From: Cupriavidus pauculus
GTDB lineage: Bacteria; Pseudomonadota; Gammaproteobacteria; Burkholderiales; Burkholderiaceae
NCBI RefSeq assembly: GCF_022179805.1
Contig: NZ_BPUO01000022.1
Span: forward strand, 1 to 64,000
Length of the DNA stretch: 64,000 nucleotides
Direction: 5' to 3'
Shown: positions 25,727 through 34,247 of the stretch, one piece after another
Position numbering within the stretch: position 1 is the first letter of the stretch
How the letters are laid out: every line of letters starts with the position of its first letter
Made by a program: the position numbers and the translations under genes
The notes under the pieces: generated by a model
Told to the model about the DNA's origin: nothing
What the model saw: the letters and a program-made list of their open reading frames with translations, nothing else
Databases searched by the model: none

Positions 25727-26947
25727 CTACGCGGTCCGAAGGGTCTCGTCCAGCCAGTCAAGGACCGTGCGGTTCAGCAACGAGCGGTTTCCCATTTCAC
25801 AGTGATCGGCCGCGCCCTGGGCATGGCTGAAGCGCAGCAAGGTCTTCGGACAACGCAGCAGTTCGAAATACGCCTGCGTGCCGTGGACGAGCGGATCGTT
25901 TTCGGCCAGCGTGAACAACGTCGGGCATTGAATCCGGTCAATGCGCCCAGCCATGGTGAAGCCTTCCACCGACGCGAGGTAATCGCGCAAGTTCGTCACG
26001 CCATTCACCCAATAGCCACGTTGCAAGACCGACCAGCGGAGTTTTCTGCTCTGGGCGATGCTGTCTTCCATGCGCGCCAGCAGCACGTCTGGGAGTTCGT
26101 GAAGCCGGGCCGCCTGTTCGGGTGTGGCGCCGAGCTGGACCGCGTACGCGCGAAAGCCATCGGCAATGCATGATTGGGCCGGATCGGCGATGCACGCGGC
26201 AAGGCGGGGCTCGCCGGATGCGGCGCGTGGTGCCAGGTAACCGCCCAGGCTCCAGCCACTCAACGCGATCCGGTCCGGATCGACGTTCGGCAGGCCGAGC
26301 GCATAGTCCACGACGGTTCGGATCACGGTCTCCCAGTCTGGCCGGAGCGGAATGCCGTGTTCGATAAGCGTCGTACCTTGGCCCGGGCCGTCAAAAATCA
26401 GGCAGTGATACCCCCTGCGCGATGCGGCAACGGCCGATGCGAAGTAGGGGTCGGTTGCGGTGCCGTCGTACCCATTTGTGAGGATCAGCAGGGGGTGGCG
26501 TTCGCGCGCCCGACCCTGGGCCGGAATGACGTACGCGAGCATCGAGGCCGTATCCCATGGAATCCGCACGGGTTGGACCGGATCGTCGCTCAACGCAAGG
26601 CCCTGGTCGAATGCCTGGATCTGGCGCCGCGAAGCCGCGATGACCCGTGGGTCGACCGGACTGCCGAAGAGCGGATGGAACGCCTTGCCGTAGAAGCAGG
26701 CCGCGCGCAAATAACACTCGCGGGCGCTGGCCCGGTGCCCGCGTGCCTCGGCCGCGTGCGCCTCGTCGATCAACCTGTCGGCGGCGTCCGTCCAGGCGTC
26801 ATGGAACGCATCGTCGTCGCCTTGGCCCACCACCTGTGCGATCCGTCTGATCTCGCCGAAATCGGCGCCACCGTAGGGGATGTAGGCCAGCGGCCATGTC
26901 CCGAGCTGTTCATGCAGGGCGTCACTGAAGAGTTGGCTCACGATCAC
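25727..26947 (-). CDS. Alpha/beta hydrolase of the dipeptidyl-aminopeptidase/FrsA-like group
   Basis: A 406-residue cytosolic serine hydrolase. The N-terminal ~140 residues are a helical cap (RLIDEAHAAEARGHRASARECYLRAACFYGKAFHPLFG). The hydrolase core has the nucleophile motif GWSLGG, the acid Asp in ENDPLVHG and the His in AADHCEMG. This cap-plus-core arrangement resembles 2,6-dihydroxypseudooxynicotine hydrolase and related carbon-carbon or ester hydrolases. The substrate is unknown. It lies 42 bp downstream of the LysR gene on the same strand. Confidence 0.85.
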   Translation of the reverse strand: MIVSQLFSDALHEQLGTWPLAYIPYGGADFGEIRRIAQVVGQGDDDAFHDAWTDAADRLIDEAHAAEARGHRASARECYLRAACFYGKAFHPLFGSPVDPRVIAASRRQIQAFDQGLALSDDPVQPVRIPWDTASMLAYVIPAQGRARERHPLLILTNGYDGTATDPYFASAVAASRRGYHCLIFDGPGQGTTLIEHGIPLRPDWETVIRTVVDYALGLPNVDPDRIALSGWSLGGYLAPRAASGEPRLAACIADPAQSCIADGFRAYAVQLGATPEQAARLHELPDVLLARMEDSIAQSRKLRWSVLQRGYWVNGVTNLRDYLASVEGFTMAGRIDRIQCPTLFTLAENDPLVHGTQAYFELLRCPKTLLRFSHAQGAADHCEMGNRSLLNRTVLDWLDETLRTA

Positions 26948-26989
26948 GCTCCGGTTGCTGCGCTGGCGCAGCGTTGCCGCTTCGCTGAA

Positions 26990-27946
26990 TCAGACAGCTT
27001 CCGTTGATGGAGTCGATGCGGTCGATGCGGTCGTTGCGTCCTCGTCGACCTCCACACCACTGGTCTTTAGCAGCGTCTTCCGAAAAATCTCCACGAGCGG
27101 CCGCAGGTTGACCCTGTGCCACGCCGCCCAAAGCGGCATCCGATAGGTAAAGCCCGGCAATTCTTGAAACACCACCCCGGCAGGCGCGTGATGGCGCAGG
27201 CTGCGCTGGACCGTGGTCACGCCAAGGCCGGCGGCTACCAGCCCCAGGGCTGCCAGCGGCTCGGTGGCCTCCATCGTGATCGTCGGTGTAAAGCCCGCCC
27301 GGGCGCACGCGGCGATGAAGGCGTCGTGCCGCAGCGCGCTTTCGCGATGCATCACGCCGATCCACTTCTGCGCGCCGAGTTCGTCAGGCGTGATCGACGA
27401 CTGGGCAGCCAGCGGATGTCCTTCGGGCAGGGCCAGCAGCATCGGATCGTTAAGCACCTGGGCCGCCACCAGATCGGGATCGTCGGGCTCCGGCGGTTCA
27501 CAGACCAGCGCGACGTCCAGGCTGCGTTGGCGCAGCCCTTCGAGCTGGTCGTGGGATGGCAGGTTGTACAGCGCGATATGCACGGCTGACCGGTCTTCGT
27601 GCAACGCGCGCAGCGCACTGGGCAGCACGCCCGAGTGCATCGCGTATTCGAGATAGCCAATGCACAGCCCGCCTTCGTCACCGCGACCAAGGCGGCGCGC
27701 CAGCGATTCCAGCCGGTTGGCATGGGTCAGCAGCGCACGCGTTTCGGCCAGGAAGGTACGGCCGTCGCGGGTCAGGCGGATGCGCTGCTGCGATCGTTCG
27801 AACAGCGTCAGCTCGAGCTTTTCTTCAAGCTGCGCGATCTGTCGGCTAAGTGGCGATTGGGAGATATGCAGCCGTTCGGCGGCACGCCCGACGTGCTCGT
27901 CCTCGGCGACGGCCACGAAATAGTGAAGCTGGCGGATATCCAACAT
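26990..27946 (-). CDS. LysR-family transcriptional regulator
   Basis: A 318-residue regulator. The N-terminal helix-turn-helix MLDIRQLHYFVAVAEDEHVGRAAERLHISQSPLSRQIAQLE is diagnostic, and the rest is the periplasmic-binding-like effector domain. The ATG at MLDIRQ is the start; the longer frame would need a TTG. The ~100-bp gap to the divergent aldo/keto reductase holds a perfect palindrome, so it probably regulates that gene. The hydrolase downstream could be co-transcribed with it. Confidence 0.93.
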   Translation of the reverse strand: MLDIRQLHYFVAVAEDEHVGRAAERLHISQSPLSRQIAQLEEKLELTLFERSQQRIRLTRDGRTFLAETRALLTHANRLESLARRLGRGDEGGLCIGYLEYAMHSGVLPSALRALHEDRSAVHIALYNLPSHDQLEGLRQRSLDVALVCEPPEPDDPDLVAAQVLNDPMLLALPEGHPLAAQSSITPDELGAQKWIGVMHRESALRHDAFIAACARAGFTPTITMEATEPLAALGLVAAGLGVTTVQRSLRHHAPAGVVFQELPGFTYRMPLWAAWHRVNLRPLVEIFRKTLLKTSGVEVDEDATTASTASTPSTEAV

Positions 27947-27978
27947 GTCAGACCTAGTGAGACTCAAGTGTTTCGAAT

Positions 27979-27993
27979 TCTGTCTTAGACAGA
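27979..27993. promoter_or_regulatory. Candidate LysR binding palindrome
   Basis: TCTGTCT-T-AGACAGA, a perfect 7-1-7 inverted repeat between the LysR gene and the aldo/keto reductase. It lies 58 bp upstream of the reductase start, where LysR proteins usually bind to activate the target. It does not fit the short T-N11-A core exactly, so the identity of the binding protein is inferred from position. Confidence 0.6.
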
Positions 27994-28050
27994 CTTAACT
28001 CGCAATCCTAGACTGCCTTCACCCCAACTTACTTTGTATCTGGAGCAGTC

Positions 28051-29079
28051 ATGAGTCTCAAGGACAAACTCGCCGGCCACGTGCTCGGCTTTGGCACCGC
28101 CCCCCTGGGCAACATGTTCCGCGACATCCCCGAAGCCGAGGCGCAAGCCACCGTGGACGCCGCGTGGGATCAGGGCGTGCGCTACTTCGATACGGCACCG
28201 TTCTATGGCGCCGGGCTTTCGGAAATCCGCCTTGGTCAGGCGCTGGCCCGCCGCCCGCGTGACGAATACGTGCTCAGCACCAAGGTCGGCCGGCTGATCT
28301 CGGATGAAGTGGAAGACGCCGCCGCCCGGGCGCTGGGCGAAAAAAGCGGTCTGTTCGTGGCGGGCCGCCCGAACAAGCTGGTGGTCGACTACACGGCCGA
28401 CGGCACGCTGCGCTCGATCGAGGACAGCCTCAAGCGCTTGGAGACCGACCGCATCGACTTTGTCTGGATCCACGACATCGCGCAGGACTTCTACGGCGAC
28501 GAATGGCTGTCGTACTTCGAGACAGCCCGCAAGGGTGCCTTCCGCGCACTGACGCGTCTGCGCGAAGAGGGCGTGATCAAGGCCTGGGGCCTGGGTGTGA
28601 ATCGTGTCGAGCCCATCGAACTGACGCTGGAACTGTCCGAAGCCCAACCGGACGGATTCCTGCTGGCAGGCCGCTATTCGCTGCTGGACCACGAGCGCGC
28701 GCTGCAGCGGCTGATGCCGAAGGCCGCCGAACGCCAGACGCATATCGTGGCGGGTGGCCCTTACAGCTCGGGCATCCTGGCCGGCGGCACGCATTTCGAA
28801 TACCAGAAGGCACCGGCCGAGATCATCAGCAAGGTAGAACGCATCAAGACCGTGGCGCAGCGCCATGGCGTGAGCGTCAAGGCTGCCGCACTCCAGTTCG
28901 TGCTGGCCAATCCGGCGGTGGCCGCCGTGATTCCGGGCGCCAGCCGACCGGAACGCATCGCCGAGGACACGGCCGGGCTGAAGCAGGACATTCCCGCCGA
29001 ATTCTGGCGTGACCTGCGCGCACAGCACCTGGTGGCCGAGAACGCGCCGCTGCCCATCGATACATCGGACCGCGACTGA
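28051..29079 (+). CDS. Aldo/keto reductase
   Basis: A 342-residue NAD(P)H-dependent reductase with the complete tetrad: Asp47 and Tyr52 in YFDTAPFYGAG, Lys78 in STKVGR and His141 in WIHDIAQDF. The N-terminal FGTAPLGNMF and LSEIRLGQAL segments place it in the D-threo-aldose/L-fucose dehydrogenase-like branch, so a sugar or sugar-acid aldehyde is likely. Its promoter faces the LysR gene. It is followed after 27 bp by the SRPBCC gene and may form an operon with it. Confidence 0.92.
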   Translation: MSLKDKLAGHVLGFGTAPLGNMFRDIPEAEAQATVDAAWDQGVRYFDTAPFYGAGLSEIRLGQALARRPRDEYVLSTKVGRLISDEVEDAAARALGEKSGLFVAGRPNKLVVDYTADGTLRSIEDSLKRLETDRIDFVWIHDIAQDFYGDEWLSYFETARKGAFRALTRLREEGVIKAWGLGVNRVEPIELTLELSEAQPDGFLLAGRYSLLDHERALQRLMPKAAERQTHIVAGGPYSSGILAGGTHFEYQKAPAEIISKVERIKTVAQRHGVSVKAAALQFVLANPAVAAVIPGASRPERIAEDTAGLKQDIPAEFWRDLRAQHLVAENAPLPIDTSDRD

Positions 29080-29106
29080 TCAGAGCAATCCTCGAAGGAG
29101 TTCACC

Positions 29107-29544
29107 ATGGCACAAGCATCCGCAAACATCACGCTACCGGTTTCACCGGACCGCGTCTGGCAACTGATTGGCGGTTTTGATTCGCTGCCCGACTGGCTGC
29201 CGTACATCCCTAAAAGCGAGCTGAGCGAGGGCGGCCGCGTACGTCGCCTGCTCAATCCCGATGGCGATGCCATCGTCGAACGGCTCGAAGCCTTCGACAA
29301 CGCGGGGCGCAGCTACACGTACTCGATTCTGGAAGCGCCGTTCCCGGTGACTGGCTACCGGTCCACGCTGCGCGTGGTTGGCGTGGCGGGCGCCGATGGC
29401 AACCTGGCATCGCGCGTGGAGTGGTCGGGGCAATTTACGCCAGCCGGCGTGAGCGACGAAGACGCGTCGCAGTTGTTCGCTGGCATTTATCGCGACGGGC
29501 TCCAGGCCCTGCAGGCGACGCTGACCGGCGCCGCCGCACAATGA
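29107..29544 (+). CDS. SRPBCC (START-like) family protein
   Basis: A 145-residue protein with the START/SRPBCC fold: it begins SANITLPVSPDRVWQLIGGFDSLPDWLPYI, the first strand and the two short helices, and closes with a long helix (DEDASQLFAGIYRDGLQALQATL). It resembles MxaD/polyketide-cyclase-like proteins, which bind small hydrophobic ligands. The AAGGAG at 29095-29100 gives a good start. It follows the reductase closely and ends at a strong terminator. Confidence 0.85.
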   Translation: MAQASANITLPVSPDRVWQLIGGFDSLPDWLPYIPKSELSEGGRVRRLLNPDGDAIVERLEAFDNAGRSYTYSILEAPFPVTGYRSTLRVVGVAGADGNLASRVEWSGQFTPAGVSDEDASQLFAGIYRDGLQALQATLTGAAAQ

Positions 29545-29545
29545 A

Positions 29546-29582
29546 AAAAGCCCCGCGCGATGTGAAGTCGCGCGGGGCTTTT
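29546..29582. terminator. Bidirectional rho-independent terminator
   Basis: AAAAGCCCCGCGCGA (29546-29560) pairs perfectly with TCGCGCGGGGCTTTT (29568-29582) around the 7-nt loop TGTGAAG. It has A and U runs on both sides, so it serves the SRPBCC gene (plus) and the lipoprotein gene (minus). Confidence 0.93.
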
Positions 29583-29601
29583 CGGACTGCAGGCAGACCG
29601 C

Positions 29602-31221
29602 TTACGGCCGGTCGACGGAGATCGAATAGAACGGGTTGTTCGATTGGACGTTGATCGAAATGGTCAGGCCCGTGTTGGACAGGTTCATGCCGATGGACTC
29701 GGCCGCACCGGGCAGGCCGTTGACGGGCAGCACTTCCGGACGGTAACGCAGGCCAACGGACGGCCGGTTGTCTTGCCACGTGTCGATACGGCCATCGCTG
29801 CGCTGGCGCGTGTAGGTGCTGGTAGCCGGGTCGACGGCAATCACGGTGTTCGAGAACGTCGTGATGTCGGTGCCACCGGCGGGGTTCAGCGCTGCGTCCC
29901 AGTAGGCGTTGGTAAAGCCCACTGCCGGCAGTGCGCGTGCGACCGGATGGCGTGCGACCATGAATCCGTCCGCATGCACGATCACGATGGCCAGTTGCCC
30001 ATCCACGCCTTTGAAGCCGAATGCGCGAGCGGTGCCGGTGGTGTCGGTAAGATCAAAGCCACCGCTGGCGTTGGCCGAGAACGTCGGCAGGTCGCTGGCC
30101 GGCCAGGGCTGGCCGCAGCCGCTCAAGCCGCAATCGGCAGCCTTGGTGAACTTGCCCGCGGCATCCACCGTGAACTGGATCAGGCCCGAGCCGTAGTTGC
30201 CCGGGTTGGTCTCGCGTTCAAAGCTCATCGCCACCCAGTCGCCCGCCAGTTCGGACATCGGAATGGTCTGCTCCGGAATCAGCAGGCTCGCTGCGCCGGC
30301 GCGACGCTCCAGTCCGATGCCGGACTTCGATACCAGCAGTCGGGCATCGTTGTTGCCGAAGCGGCAGGCTTCAGTGGCATTCGTGTCGAAGTGCTCCGAT
30401 GCGCTTGTGGCGTCGTTGGTGCGATTGAGTGCCACGGCATCCACGGTGAAGCGCTGGATCGTGTTGGTGGTCAGGTCCACCTTCTGGTACTTGCCGCTGC
30501 GGTACGACGCGCAGGTGGCCGAGGCCGGATTCAGCAGCGTCTTGATGCCGTCCGTCGAACCCTTGTTGGTGGCCACCGCATCGGACAGGTCAGCGATCGA
30601 CGTCTTGGACGAAGCGAGCGCGTCGCCCAGGGTATCGAGTCGCTGGTCGAGCGCGTTGCCCGGCGTGCTGCCATGTGCGGCGACGAGCGTGTCCTTGAGC
30701 GGGTCCACGCCGGTCAGATCGACCGTGCCGGTCAGGATCAGCTTGACCGCTTGAATCGCGCCATTGAGACCGTCGGCATTCAGCTTCGATTGCGCGGTGG
30801 CATCGAAGCTGTCGAAGAAGTCCTTGGTGTTGCCGCCGGCCAGCGATGCCGTGACCAGTTCGGTCAGCGGCGTGATGTTGGCCACTGCGGTCGTGCCGGT
30901 ACCGGCCTCGATCACCGAGTGGAGCGTCACGTTGTCAGCCGTAGTGACGCTCAGCACACATGGACGCTTGGCGTCCGGGATGTTGATGACGAACGTGCCA
31001 TCGGCGGCCGTGGTGGCCGTACCACTACCGGATGCGCATTTGGCCTGCACGGTGGCATTCGCCAAGGCCGCGCCGACTGCCGCCGTACCGGATAGCTTGG
31101 TGGTCGTCGTGCTGGGCGAAGGTGAAGCTGACGAACCCGACGACGACGTCGAATCGGAACCGCCACCGCATGCGCTCAGCGCTGCGGCGGCGATTGCCAC
31201 GAGAAAAAATCTTGTTTTCAT
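29602..31221 (-). CDS. Large hypothetical lipoprotein
   Basis: A 539-residue envelope protein. The signal sequence ends in the lipobox LSAC (Cys19), followed by a Gly/Ser/Thr linker (GGGSDSTSSSGSSASPSPSTTTT). Residues ~45-110 resemble a carboxypeptidase-regulatory/Ig-like module (LSGTAAVGAALANATVQAKC). The rest has no domain I can name and contains repeated Gly/Asn/Thr-rich strands. Related large lipoproteins are common in Cupriavidus and Ralstonia. The start is the ATG of MKTRFF; the longer frame is Arg-rich leader. Confidence 0.72.
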   Translation of the reverse strand: MKTRFFLVAIAAAALSACGGGSDSTSSSGSSASPSPSTTTTKLSGTAAVGAALANATVQAKCASGSGTATTAADGTFVINIPDAKRPCVLSVTTADNVTLHSVIEAGTGTTAVANITPLTELVTASLAGGNTKDFFDSFDATAQSKLNADGLNGAIQAVKLILTGTVDLTGVDPLKDTLVAAHGSTPGNALDQRLDTLGDALASSKTSIADLSDAVATNKGSTDGIKTLLNPASATCASYRSGKYQKVDLTTNTIQRFTVDAVALNRTNDATSASEHFDTNATEACRFGNNDARLLVSKSGIGLERRAGAASLLIPEQTIPMSELAGDWVAMSFERETNPGNYGSGLIQFTVDAAGKFTKAADCGLSGCGQPWPASDLPTFSANASGGFDLTDTTGTARAFGFKGVDGQLAIVIVHADGFMVARHPVARALPAVGFTNAYWDAALNPAGGTDITTFSNTVIAVDPATSTYTRQRSDGRIDTWQDNRPSVGLRYRPEVLPVNGLPGAAESIGMNLSNTGLTISINVQSNNPFYSISVDRP

Positions 31222-31458
31222 GAACCGGATCCCCCTGTCGTTATTCAGAAAGCGAGAGACGTGCATGGGCCGTCTTCGCGGTGCGATTCTCTGAAATGGA
31301 AAATTCACGCGCATCATTCATTTGGATGAAAACGCGTCAATCCCCCGATTCGCGGGGAATGACTCGACACGACGTTGTGCGAAGCTGAATGCAGCCCGCT
31401 AGAGGCTTGTCGGCGCAATTGCCGACCAAAAGGAAAAAAATCCTTGGGGGAGGAAGGC

Positions 31459-32574
31459 TTGCAACGGGACCATTTGATTGGCGACCTTTATGAGGCCGCA
31501 TTCCGGCACGACGGGTTTCTCGACGTGTTTCAAACAGTTGTCGAAGCGTTGGGTGCCACCGGATTCCATATGTTCAGTTGGGATTCGGAGCGCAATGTCC
31601 CACATCTGGCGGCCCACACGTCGGACCCACACTGGGATTTCGTCGTGGCGCTATACGACCAGTACTACGGCGCACTGGATCCGCGGCGCGAAGTGGTTGC
31701 CAAGGCACCCGTCGGCCAATTTCAGTTCTGTCAGGACTACGTTAGTGACGCTGACGTCGCACGTAGCGAGTTCTACCAGGACTTTCACATTCCAACCGGT
31801 TTCCGCTACCTGACCGGTGCGCGCCTTGCACGCCCGGGTTCGGACGACATCCTGCTTGGATTAGTGCGATCCAATGATCGCCCGGCTTATTCGGACGACG
31901 AGCGGCAGGGTATTGATGACATGGCGTCCCATTTGCAGCGCGCGGTCAATCTCTGGCTTGACGCACGCGTGCTGCATCGTGATGCGGCGGTAGGTGCGGA
32001 AATGATGGCGCAATTGGGCGTGGCCCTGTTTGCACTCGACAGCAGTTCGAAAGTTGTATTTGCCAATCCGTCGGCGGAAACCATGCTGCGTGCAAACAAC
32101 TGCCTGAAACTCGCGCATGGACGACTTTCTGCCAGCGTGGCAGCAGAAAACGCGAAGCTTCACGCGGCAATCGCCCGCGCCGCGAAATCGCGGCACGGCG
32201 AGAGCCTGACATTGCGATCCGCGGCGGGCCTGGAGCCGGAAGTCTTTCTTGGCATCAGCCGGCTTCCGGGCCGCGATACCGGTATGGCGTTCGGTCACGC
32301 GGAGATTCTGGTCACGGCAAGACGCAGGAGTGCGGCGCCGATGGTTCGCGCGTCGCAATTGCAGCAGGCATTCGGATTGACGGCTGCGGAGGCCGCCGTC
32401 GGCGAGGCGCTGATCGGTGGCAAGACCCCAGACGAATATGCCATTGCGGCCAGCGTTTCCGTCGCAACGGTCCGGACGCAACTGCGGGCGATCTACGAGA
32501 AGACCTGCACGCGCTCGCAGGCCGAAGCCGTCGGCACAATGCTGTATCTTCTGCCACAGACCGAAGCAGGGTAG
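31459..32574 (+). CDS. LuxR-type transcriptional regulator
   Basis: A ~371-residue regulator. The first ~200 residues form a GAF/PAS-like sensory domain (DVFQTVVEALGATGFHMFSWD) and the C-terminus is a LuxR/FixJ helix-turn-helix (FGLTAAEAAVGEALIGGKTPDEYAIAASVSVATVRTQLRAIY). The start is inferred to be TTG at 31459 because GGGGAGG (31447-31453) precedes it; a longer in-frame TTG exists at 31375. Two stem-loops, GTCGGC/GCCGAC (31409-31426) and AAGGA/TCCTT (31430-31445), lie just before the ribosome-binding site and may affect translation. The SDR gene follows after 29 bp. Confidence 0.8.
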   Translation: MQRDHLIGDLYEAAFRHDGFLDVFQTVVEALGATGFHMFSWDSERNVPHLAAHTSDPHWDFVVALYDQYYGALDPRREVVAKAPVGQFQFCQDYVSDADVARSEFYQDFHIPTGFRYLTGARLARPGSDDILLGLVRSNDRPAYSDDERQGIDDMASHLQRAVNLWLDARVLHRDAAVGAEMMAQLGVALFALDSSSKVVFANPSAETMLRANNCLKLAHGRLSASVAAENAKLHAAIARAAKSRHGESLTLRSAAGLEPEVFLGISRLPGRDTGMAFGHAEILVTARRRSAAPMVRASQLQQAFGLTAAEAAVGEALIGGKTPDEYAIAASVSVATVRTQLRAIYEKTCTRSQAEAVGTMLYLLPQTEAG

Positions 32575-32603
32575 TGATCAAAAAATGACCGGAGGTGGCA
32601 AAT

Positions 32604-33398
32604 ATGGATATGGAACTGAGCGGCAAGCGTGTATTGATTACGGGCGGCAGCCGTGGCATCGGCCTGGCGTGTGCCCAAGCCTTTCTGCGCGAGGGTGCCA
32701 AGGTAGCGATAGTGGGCCGCAGCGAGGCAAACCTGACCGCCGCGCTGACGACACTGGCTGGTAAGTTTCCCGACGCCGCACCGGTCACTGCCGCAGCCGA
32801 CCTGACGGACGCGAACAGCGCCGCGCGCGCTGTGGATGCGGCCTGGTCCGCGCTCGGCGGCATCGACATCCTGGTCACGTCGGCCGGCGCCGCGCGGCGC
32901 ACCCCGCCCGCGGACCTCACGCCGCAAGCGTGGCGCGACGCCATGGATGCGAAGTATTTCAGCTACATCAACGTCATCGATCCCGTCATCAAACGGATGG
33001 GGCGGGGTGGAGGTGGCGCCATCGTCAATATCGTCGGCATGGGCGGCAAGGTCCCCAGCCCGACCCATTTGCCGGGCGGCGCGGCCAATGCCGCCCTGAT
33101 GTTGGCCTCGGCGGGCCTGGCCAATGCGTACGGACGGTTGGGGGTACGGGTCAACGCGCTCAACCCTTCGGCCACGAGTACGGACCGGCTGAATCAAGGA
33201 CTGGAGGCCGAAGCGAAACTTGCTGGCACGACGGTGGAAGAAGCCCTGCGCAAGGCCAATGACCGGACCGGGCTTGGACGGCTAGCAAAGCCCGAGGAAA
33301 TCGCGGATGCCGTGCTGTTTCTGGCGTCGGCGCGTGCCAGCTATATTTCTGGCGCGATTCTCTCGATCGACGGGGCTACGACACCGTTCGTGGTCTGA
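32604..33398 (+). CDS. SDR-family protein without the catalytic triad
   Basis: A 264-residue Rossmann protein. The cofactor loop TGGSRGIGLA, the SAG turn of the fourth strand and the PEEIADAVLFLAS...YISG...DGA ending are those of FabG-like short-chain dehydrogenases. However, the active-site strand reads GAIVNIVGMGGKVPSPTHLPGGAANAAL: the Ser, Tyr and Lys of the classical S-Y-x3-K are Gly, Gly and Asn when aligned on NIV/NIS. The fold is intact and it should still bind a dinucleotide. A pseudo-enzyme or a different chemistry is likely. The GGAGG at 32591-32595 fixes the start, and it is co-oriented with the LuxR gene. Confidence 0.88.
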   Translation: MDMELSGKRVLITGGSRGIGLACAQAFLREGAKVAIVGRSEANLTAALTTLAGKFPDAAPVTAAADLTDANSAARAVDAAWSALGGIDILVTSAGAARRTPPADLTPQAWRDAMDAKYFSYINVIDPVIKRMGRGGGGAIVNIVGMGGKVPSPTHLPGGAANAALMLASAGLANAYGRLGVRVNALNPSATSTDRLNQGLEAEAKLAGTTVEEALRKANDRTGLGRLAKPEEIADAVLFLASARASYISGAILSIDGATTPFVV

Positions 33399-33448
33399 TG
33401 GGGCTTGGGGGTGGAGGACGTCCTTCACCTCCCGCTCCGCACAACAAC

Positions 33449-33844
33449 CTACTCGCCGACACGCGTATAGAGTTTGTTGACGATATACCACTCGGAGTCA
33501 ATCTTAAGCATCGACAGGAAGTTGAAGTAGTTGTTGCCGGTCACCTTGACTTGAACCTTGGCAGAGGCAATCTTGCCGATTACGTCAATGGAGTGAACCG
33601 ACATGCCGTATGGCTCGTTGCTCGAAGCCGGACTTTGACGCTTTGCAACGCCATCGAGATAGGCGTCAAGTGTCTTCTGCACCGTTTCGCCACGGACTTC
33701 GGCAAACAAGAGTGCTTCAGGGTGGAATGCGGAACGCAATGCGCTGACATCACCATCGTAAATCGCGTCAAGGTAGGTCTGTAGAAGTTCCAGGACCTGC
33801 TGATGCTCATTGTCCACGGAAGGCCTGCGGTTTCTGTTGAACAT
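33449..33844 (-). CDS. NTF2-like family protein (lumazine-binding-like)
   Basis: A 131-residue NTF2-fold protein. The start EHQQVLELLQTYLDAIYDGDVSALRSAFHPEALLF is the long helix and the first turn, and the end (YFNFLSMLKIDSEWYIVNKLYTRVGE) is the closing sheet of the putative lumazine-binding group. Its catalytic role is unknown. It is convergent with the SDR gene, which ends 50 bp away. Confidence 0.83.
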   Translation of the reverse strand: MFNRNRRPSVDNEHQQVLELLQTYLDAIYDGDVSALRSAFHPEALLFAEVRGETVQKTLDAYLDGVAKRQSPASSNEPYGMSVHSIDVIGKIASAKVQVKVTGNNYFNFLSMLKIDSEWYIVNKLYTRVGE

Positions 33845-34247
33845 GATGCGATGACTCCTGACGTTAGGCGACGGACCGCGGCGAGCCTGGTCCGTGGCTA
33901 TTGAGGTTGCGGTGCCTGCGTCAGCGACACCGACTGATACCTGTCATTGTGGTCAACGGCCTTCGCAAGATCATCGGGGTCGGCCGAAAATCAGTTGTTC
34001 CGTGGCGTTGAGAGTGCTTCCGCGAAGCAGTGCTTGAGGAGATCTACGGCCGAAGGACGCGGGTACTTGTATCGCACTGTATCTGGCGAAGTCGTGGATA
34101 CATATGCGGACCAATTCAGGGGGTGTGCGCTATTGGGGCGATACATCGGCGCGTTCTACTGCGCTGCATGTCGTCAGTACGAGCCATCGGAATTTTCGGC
34201 CGTCCTGACGCGTTCCATACCGACAAGCAGACCGGAGGCAGCACTTC
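33845..34247. other. 403-bp intergenic region, no gene supported
   Basis: The region between the NTF2-like gene and the formamidase gene. Short frames exist on both strands but show no protein-like composition or ribosome-binding site. It holds an inverted repeat TGTATC (34078-34083)/GATACA (34097-34102) with a 13-bp spacer, and CGGAGG at 34230-34235 as the ribosome-binding site of the next gene. It is likely the promoter of the formamidase operon. Confidence 0.45.
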
